Shown here: one piece after another, positions 53,401 through 62,400 of the stretch
How positions within the stretch are numbered: position 1 is the first letter of the stretch
Layout: every line of letters starts with the position of its first letter
Assembly: GCA_032158295.1 (NCBI GenBank)
Contig: CM063252.1
Span: 16,021,952 to 16,085,951 of the forward strand
Length of the DNA stretch: 64,000 nucleotides
Reading direction: 5' to 3'
DNA from: Pycnopodia helianthoides
Lineage: Eukaryota > Echinodermata > Asteroidea > Forcipulatida > Asteriidae
Notes under the pieces: model-generated
Told to the model about the DNA's origin: nothing
What the model saw: the letters and a program-made list of their open reading frames with translations, nothing else
The model's database searches: none
Program-made: the position numbers and the translations under genes

Positions 53401-56400
53401 AAGAAAAAAAAATGAAAAAAAAAAAATGAAAAAAAAGATGGATGCAGGGTTTAACATTTGGGATGCAATATTTGTAATCGTGGCTGAGTGGTCTACTGCA
53501 TCGGACTCAAGCTCTGATGGTTGAATCATCGGAGGGTGGGTTCAAATCCCGGTCCTCAAGCAAGGCACATAACGATAATTGCTTCTCTTAACCCAGGTGT
53601 ATAAATGGGAACCCGAGAGGGCTGAGACAGTATTGTGTTGGATTAACCCCTTAGCGCCAACTTAATCAGCTTGGGGGTTGTATGCTCCCCAGGGAGTTGG
53701 AAAAGTCTGAGAAATGGTCTAAAGGAGTGCCTGATGAACAGTGATATTAATGTTGTACAGCGCCTTGATCGAGCTACTAGGATATGTGTGCTATATATGA
53801 ACCAATTCTTATTAGAAATACTCCTATTACTATTATGTCATTGAGACACCATGGTATTATCGGAAAAGGACAATGAAAAATTCCAGTCAAACAAAAAGTG
53901 GGCCGCAGCCATAGAAATAGAACACAGAGAATGCTGAGCTCGATTGTTGTCTGTGTCGGCTGTGCACGCCCTCTCTATGTCAGCTTTGGACATAGAGTAT
54001 CAATACCATGTTAACCAGATCAACCAATGGGAAAGCTGGAATTTGCCATACAGCTAAAATGGCAGCGCGCCTGACTTGCCTCATAGCAAATATGCATTGA
54101 AAAGCACACATAGCATTCTCTGAGTTCTATTTCTATGGTCACAAAGACCTTTCAGGGGCTTTTTTTTTGTTTGTTTTTAATTAGACTGAATGGGACTGAA
54201 TTGTGCTCCGGATCGCCAAAACACAACGTACCCTGAAGTCTGCAAGGCGTGTCTTGGCAAGATCGATGTAGTCCATGAGAAGTTCTCGATGAGATTTGAG
54301 AGAAACACACGGAGGATGATGAACATGTGTCTGTCAATGGAAAACATCTTCTTCAACTCAAATTTATGTATTTATCATACAAAAAAAACACGAAATTTGT
54401 TATTGATACATGTAGGTAGATAGATAGATAGATTAAAACTTGGGAAATTAAAACTGGCCGTGATTCAAACAGTATGGACAAGGGGGGGTCATGGCTGAGA
54501 CGTTTGGAGCATCGGATTCAAGTTCTGGTCGCTAAGTCATCGGAATGTGGGTCTGAATCCCGGTCATGACACTTTTATCCTTGAGCAAGATGCTTTACTA
54601 TAATCGCTTCTCTTCACCAAGGGGTATAAATGGGTACCTGTGAGAGTTTCTAGTACAAATAAGACACATCATGTGACGTGCTCTAAACCGATTAAAAGGT
54701 AGGAATATTTGTAAGAGGTGTTATTATAATATAAAACACACGCTGTGTATTACATACTACATAGGTAGTAGCAATAGGTTGTATGTATGAATGTATGCGT
54801 GTATGTAGGCTATGAATGTATGCAGGCAGGGCTCAGATTTAGGCGGAAAATCCACAAGACCGTAGGGCTTGTAGCTCAAAATATTAACTGGACCAAAGTT
54901 TTTGTTACAAGACCAGATTCAAAATGAGGAAAAAACCTTGTTGACGCAGTTTAGCATGCATTTAACAGTTTTTATTTGAACAGTTTTTGTTTGAACGAAC
55001 ACTAAGACATTCAAGAGAAGATTTGTCTCATTTGTCTTTCCTATAAAGTGTATTTTACTCAACAGAATTAAAAGGTATTTATCAGACCCCAAGTCAACAT
55101 TTGAACCTATTTTGTTTTGTTATTACTCTGTGAGGCATTTTTATTCAATTGCAAAAAAAAACACCACACAACCGGACCTGTGAGGTCGTGAGTCTACTGG
55201 CCCGCCACTAAAATCACTGGCCTCGGCCCTGCGTTCCAGTGTCAAATTCGAGCCCTGGCAGGTATGTAATTAATTCAAGATTTAATTAATCTTATTATGT
55301 ATAAGCGTATGTAATTAATAGTTGATTTAATTCCTCATCATTGTAATAAGTACACACTAAATAATGTGAATTTTAGTATGGAACACACGTTGGCCCAACG
55401 TTGGCTCAACGTTGTACCGACGTTGAGCCAGTTGTACGGACTGTTTTCAGTTCGATAGTGGATCGTTCATTGAAAGTCGGAATTTGGGTCCACATGAGTA
55501 AGATATCGTCTCCGTTTTCACGAAGAGCCACCTATCTTTTATTGACAAATTATTGACTATTACAGGAAGGGGCCTTTATCTCAATAAATGAATTTTATGT
55601 TTTCACGAACAGCCATCGGCCCCGAAAATGCATTGCAATACGTTGTGGGAAAACTTGTTTTTCACGTTTCACGAAGAGCCACCTCTCTTCGCGCGGCCGT
55701 GATCACATGACACACGCGCCCCTTTCCTATGTTTAATACGTTATCCAGTGAGGTGTTTAAGTAAGTCATCTCACTTAGTTTTCACGAAGAGCCACGTATC
55801 TTTGACTAATTACTATGGCAATTAGCCAATATATTTACAGAAATGAGTTAGTCAATAGAGAGGTTAAACTTATACAGAATCATATGATAGGTTTTGAACT
55901 GCAAACCGTGGCTTTAGTGTTGCAGATTTTGCAGTTTTAAGCCAAGCATAGCGTAAAATGTAAATCTCAAATAAGCGTTTGGACACAAGTGGCTCTTTGT
56001 GAAAATGGTGACGATATATGCAATGAAATTGGGACCAGTTTATATCAAATATTAAACTTTTTTGTTTTGAAATGATATTTACCTTCAAGCAATGCTCAGG
56101 CTCATGCGGTACCAGACTTTTCAAGAACTCCATGAAGAAAGTAAAAGTTTTGGTTGAAGCGAGGTGGTAACTTGTCGCTGTGCAAAACTGTTTCTAATAA
56201 CGTGGAAGAAAAACAAAACAAGCATAGAAAACTTTGAAGAGGACTGAACTTTTTAATACTTAGAGTTAAAATTACCATAATTAAAACGAAAGGGTCTTGT
56301 AGTCGCAGACTTTATAGTCTAATTTTGTTGTGTATATTTGAATGGTACTGATTGTTTTATTGTAAAAGTAATGTTCCAAGTCACCTTATAGGCAGGATAT

Positions 56401-59400
56401 ACTTTTGGTGATTGCCAAAGACCAGTATCCTCACTTGGTGTATTATATCAACATTATATGCATCAAATAACAAACCTGTGAACATTTGGGCTCAATTGGT
56501 AATCAAATTCGCAAGAAAATAATGAAAGAAAACCACCCATGTTGCATAGAATTGTGTGCTTTCAGATGCCTGAGAAAGGCTTCATTTCGGAAGCATTTCT
56601 CAGGCATTCAAATTTCTTGGTGAAAAATTACAAATCCATCCAAAGAGTTGATCTGTTGTGTTTGCGCAGTGCCTTTTGACCGGGGGCCACCGAACATGAC
56701 CACAGGGACTCCATGAGACCGTTAGCTGTGTACGTGCAATCCGCTCAAGTTTCACGCTACTTGCGGCCAGTTGACAAGACCACCGCCAACACGCACAGAA
56801 ACTCAAATGCCAGTTTATAAACCCACCACCGGTTTGTTGCTCAAGAGATTTGCGAGCTATTGAGACCTCTGAAGCAAACTGGTTAATAATAATCTTTGAC
56901 TATTTTCCAATGTAAACGCCCCCAAAAAGTAAAACATTGTCAAAAGTACGCCAAAATTGTACATGCTGGGAGGTCTGTTGTTAACATACATTTTTAGTTA
57001 CCTTGATGACCTGTTGATAGATTTTAAATGCGTATTTTCTTGTACACCCTTACTTACATGTACTATTATTATTACTACCTTTGTTATTATCATTCACTTA
57101 TCATAATTATTCTTAATCAGTTATTTTTCACTTTTTTTCCTTTTTATTAAAGTTGTACTGCTTTCTATATTCTAATTCTATTTTTATCATCAGTTTCATT
57201 TATACTGTTAAAAAAGTGCATTTACCTGATCTAGATGATCGTGTTAGAGTGGTAGGAAATGTGGTAAGTGGGGGAGGGCGTGAAGGAGGGGAAGGGGAGG
57301 AGATGAAGGAGGGTGAAAGAGGGGAAAGGGAGGGTGAAGGGAAGAGATGGACAGGGGGGAGGAGGGGGTGAAGGAGGGATGGGGGAGAAGGAGGGGAGGG
57401 GGAGGAGGAGGGGAGGGGAGGGGTGAAAAAGGGGATGGGAGGAGGGGAGGGGAGGGGTGAAAAAGAGGATGGGAGGAGGAGAGGGGAGGGGTGAAAAAGA
57501 GGATGGGAGGAGGGGAGGGGAGGGGTGAAAAAGAGGACGGGAGGAGGGACGGGGAGGGGTGAAAAAGAGGATGGGAGGAGGAGAGGGGAGGGGTGAAAAA
57601 GAGGATGGGAGGAGGGAAGGGGAGGGGTGAAAAAGAGGATGGGAGGAGGGGAGGGGAGGGGTGAAAAGGGGGATGGGAGGAGGGAAGGGGAGGGGTGAAA
57701 AAGAGGATGGGAGGAGGGGAGGGGAGGGGTGAAAAAGAGGATGGGAGGAGGGGAGGGGAGGGGTGAAAAAGAGGATGGGAGGAGGGGAGGGGAGGGGTGA
57801 AAAAGGGGATGGGAGGAGGGGAGGGGAGGGGTGAAAAGGAGGATGGGAGGAGGGGAGGGGAGGGGTGAAAATGGGGATGGGAGGAGGGGAGGGGAGGGGT
57901 GAAAATGGGGATGTGAGGAGGGGAGGGGAGGGGTGAAAAAGGGGATGGGAGGAGGGGAGGGGTGAAAAAGAGGATGGGAGGAGGGGAGGAGGGGAGGGGA
58001 GGGGTGAAAAAGAGGATGGGAGGAGGGGAGGGGTGAAAAAGAGGATGGGAGGAGGGGAGGAGGGGAGGGGAGGGTTGAAGGAAGTGGGGTGGGTTAAATA
58101 AGAGATGGGCGGGGGTGAAGGAGGGGAAGGGGAGGGGGAGGAGGTGAAAGGGAGGAGGGGAGGGGAGGGTGAAAGGACAATCTGGCACTAGATGAATCAA
58201 ATTACATCCTCTTGTTTGGTAAAATTATTCAATAAAAATGAAATGAATGAAAATGAATGAGTACTTTCCCGTTTTTGTGAGTCAAAACATCCCTTGTTTG
58301 CTCACCTGCTACACGCGCAAAATTTCCTCGCCACCTTGGACTCAAACGCTGAATAGCTGTATAAACTCCGGTTAAATTGAACATTTCGTCACCGTTTTCA
58401 CAAAGAGACAATTCTGACAAAAAGTGTACATTTTGGCAAACCGATGTTTTTACATATTTTAAATGTTACTATTGACATCAATATTTTCCCCAAGTTTCAA
58501 GTGATAAAACGATATATTTTTTGAATTACACTAATTAGCACAAGGACAATTTGACCAAACTATAAGGTTTTCGTTTTCACGAACAGACAATTTTAGATTT
58601 GTCATTTGTTACATTGAAGTACATAGCGCTGGCACGGTGCCAAAAACGAATACTCTGCGTTTTACGTTTTCACGAAGGGACAATAATGTATGACCTAGAT
58701 AAATTCGTTTTCACGAACAGACAATCATCGTTTACGCATTGGTTTGTACACAACGCGCACACGACGCGCTGCACACTCACCTCGTTTTGCAGTTTCACGA
58801 ACAGACAATTGTGTTAAACAGTTAATTACTCATTAATAAAACCAACTATAATTAAAATAGCAAAAGATTTGCACGATTTAAGATCTCCACTTTCATGCTT
58901 GGAAAAATTTTAACGTTTCAATGACAAACAGTGTCCGAAACAGTGATTTCAAAAATAGTTTAACTTCAAACAGGGTTTTCTCCAAACAAGAATGTTTGTT
59001 GAATGGCCAAAATTGTCTCTTCGTGAAAACGGTGACGATTTGTGCTCAAACACTTCATTCAACAAACTAAAGTGACATTTCACATCTGACATTTAAAACA
59101 AAATTGGAACATCCAAAATGTCACTGACCTGAAACCACTGAGAGTAAGTTGGGAAACCACATGACCCTTCTGCCGCGGCTTGTCTAGCCAATAGGAATGC
59201 AGTATATAGATAAGAATCCTGACAGCTCTCAAATGACTCGTCGAGTAAAGACGAAACTAAACCTGTGAAGTTTCAAAGAAAATGGAGTCTTTCACTAAAG
59301 AGTTAACTTACACACCCGAACTATGCAAGAGTGCATGAATATTAACTTTCCACACTTTACAACGTACAAGCTGGGGTGGGTGGAGAGTGGTTAACCAGCT

Positions 59401-62400
59401 GTTGCTGGCAATTTCCGACTTTTACCATATCAATAATTGTTTATAGCATGTTGGAGTCTCGCATTTACCACAGTGCTGATGAAGACAATAGAAACAGTCA
59501 TGGCAGCCAAATGGTCTAAACAAAGGACAGAAGGTCTGAAACAAGCATCCCTGGTAAAGAGTGAATTTGTTCATTGATTCCAGTGACTTTTGTCCCTGTT
59601 TTGTCCCCGGCCAACCAGGTGTGACGGCCCGAGTGCATGCATGGTGCACGCTGCACACAGAACCTTCCAAGCGAGTCAACATGTCACCCGCTACTGAACG
59701 AGCCTAACACAAAACCTCCCGAGTGTTCACACACTCACACACACACATTCTATTTTTTGCATCCCTGTGGAGACATCTTTTGTTCTTTCCTTTGTCCCTG
59801 TAGTTAAGAACTTCCCATAGACTTTGTACACAAAATTCCTTGTGGAGCAACCCAGTCTTTAGAATTTCCCTATGGAGACTCTTTGTTATCCCTTTTCTGT
59901 TTTGTTCTCGGTCTCCATAAGGTAGTGAAAATGAAATCAGTGTCAATGATGATGACTAACCGTTGATGAATGAAGAGCCCTCCTTGAAACACACGCAGAA
60001 AACAGACACAAGAACTAGAGTGTGCTGCCAGTTGACCTGAATGGGAGAAGGGAACCAGAACTGTTATCTTTAGGACCCAGCACGACAGAACTAGTTCCAG
60101 AAAACAAAGCCAAGAAATAACTTCACAAAACAGTTCAAGTTTCCATCTATCTGCATCTGTCTTTGTCTAGTTCCTTTTTAAACGAATACAGAGTAGTAAT
60201 ACACATGTAAAGGACCCAGACTATCAGAGAGTTGAGGTTCTACACATGAATTTTACTATCGATAGTTCCCACATAACGTCACGCAGCGTACAGTTGGCAA
60301 AACTACATTAACAATGATGGCCATTTTTAGACACAACTATGCATTTGGCATAAATACCACAAGCGGCAAGTGGAGGTTCATCAAATTATTTGCAAGATTT
60401 GTAGGTGAACTACTTGGCTGTGTAGAAAAGTTACAATGCTTGAAACAGCTCACAGCCAAAACCCTTCGCTCGTCCCCAGCGCCTTGCCTTAAAACCAAAG
60501 GCGCTGGGATGGGCAAACGCATCGTTAACGTTAATGCTCAGTCCCATCATGCATCACACTCACACTGCAAGCACTGCACGCATGACGTACTTCCTGAACA
60601 AGAATCTGTGCAAGCTGATTAGCCCATCCCAGCGGTCCTGGATAGGCCGCTGGGGCCGAGCGAACCAAAACCCAAGGTGCCAGCAAAGAGGGCGTCTATC
60701 AACTTTCTATACTATATCAACCCCAGGGTATTGGTCCCAAGCAGTGGAGCACCTTTGTCCTTTGAATGGCAGGTCTCTTAAGTTGTGTAATGCACATAAA
60801 AGAACCAAGTTAAAAGCAAAAAGAAGGGGTTTACCCCGGTGTTTCTGGCAGCGGCTGCTGAATGCCCTGTAGTACCTTGTAAATCATTAGAAAGTGCTAC
60901 ATAAAATGGGTCTCATGATTTAAAACATAGCTCTGCTTATACCGTTGAAAAACAAATAATGAGCGCTTTGATACGCCCCCAGGGGTGCGATAAAGCGCTA
61001 TGTAAGAACCCAGTATTATCATTATTATCTTTTGTGGTTGCATGGCTTCTGAATGGCTTCCCTGAACAAAGATATTGACAAATTAATACAAGACCTCCAA
61101 CAAAGGGCTAGACTGCTCAGTTTGTACAGTGCCGGCACTTTAATCCCGAGGTTGTCGATTCAAATTCAAAAAAAAAAATAAAGATGTGTTTAACCCCAAA
61201 TTATTTAAAATTTGCATCGTCAGTTTCCCTTGTGGTTTTATTACTTGATGTCTGAAATAAAAAAGTTGCATCCCCTGAAGGCGATCCCCTGGCTACCACT
61301 TCCCAGGTTGTGTCAAATAACCTTGGGTGTGGTCCCTAGCTTCATGGCAGTTACAGGTTGTATGGCTTCTGACTGGCACCCGCGAACAAAGACATTGACA
61401 AAATAGCGAAAACCGCCAGATAGGGCTAGATAGCTCTGTTGGTGGAGCGTCGGCACGATAATCCAGAGGATAATGGTTCAAATCCTGCTCTAGTCAATTT
61501 TGCTTTGTTCAACCCTAAACTAATTAAAAACTACCAAGTCAGTTTCCCTCGTGGTTTAATACTTGATACTATCGTCTGCTTCATAAGAATACATCCCAAT
61601 TTACCTTTACAGTATCATCCTGTAGTGCCTGATGGAGCACAGTGTATATCTGCTTGTCTGTATTGGCCAGCAGTAACTGAGTTAACATGCTTTTCATGCT
61701 TTGTGGTGCCTTGCCGTATGTCCACTCGCCATGTTGTTTAGCAATGGCTGCTGTAAAAATAAAAAATAATTTTTTGTTTTCTTTATCTTTACGAGGAAAT
61801 GAGTTGTCTTGAATGCTTTGGCAAGATTGGATTTATCATACTGATGCAGATTCTCAATCTCGAGTGTAGACTCCTGTCTTAGTATACAGAATTGCACCAC
61901 CTACATTTAAGGCCCCTTTCTCCAGAGAACCAGCTAATATCCCGTTCACGCGCTTCCGCCCAACATCCTCTCAAAATAAAATAAAAATGGTGGATTCACT
62001 CAGTGATGTCTGTCACAGAGTTTGAGGTGTCTCCTTAAGACCCCTTGCACTGACGTCTTACACGGCCACTCTTAAATAATAAATAATGGTGGCTTCTTCT
62101 CTCGCCCAGATCCATCAGGCATTAAGCTCATGGCGCTGAACTAGCGAATACAAATACGAATACAAAAGAAAGTACAATATATCTATACAACATTAACATA
62201 TTGATTAACTTAAGGCTGACTTTAAGTTGAACATTCAGATTCAGATTCAGATAATTTTATTGGTCCATGTGGAAATTCAGTTTGTCGGCATTACATAGAG
62301 CACATGAACAATATACAATAGAAAATAGTATACACAGAAAGATAATACACAGTAGCAAATTTACAGTGACGTAATCATATGGAAGTCAAATGGAAACACG

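Noticed and set aside
56600..56806. GC-rich open minus-strand frame
   Set aside because: Tested as the missing FANCA exon. None of the three frames gives the expected motif with phase 0 on both sides.
57244..58200. 318-codon minus-strand open frame, Pro/Ser/Leu-rich
   Set aside because: It is the C/T-rich strand of a 34-bp minisatellite. The unit is not a multiple of three, the composition is low complexity, and no stop can arise from it.
59422..59682. Cys-rich minus-strand frame resembling a zinc-binding pattern, and the overlapping LAAMTVSIVFISTVV frame
   Set aside because: A good acceptor precedes it, but no frame joins W2 (phase 0) without a stop and it lacks the conserved motif expected of the missing FANCA exon.
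60314..60622. 102-codon plus-strand open frame
   Set aside because: No domain and no splice context; it borders SINE-derived sequence.
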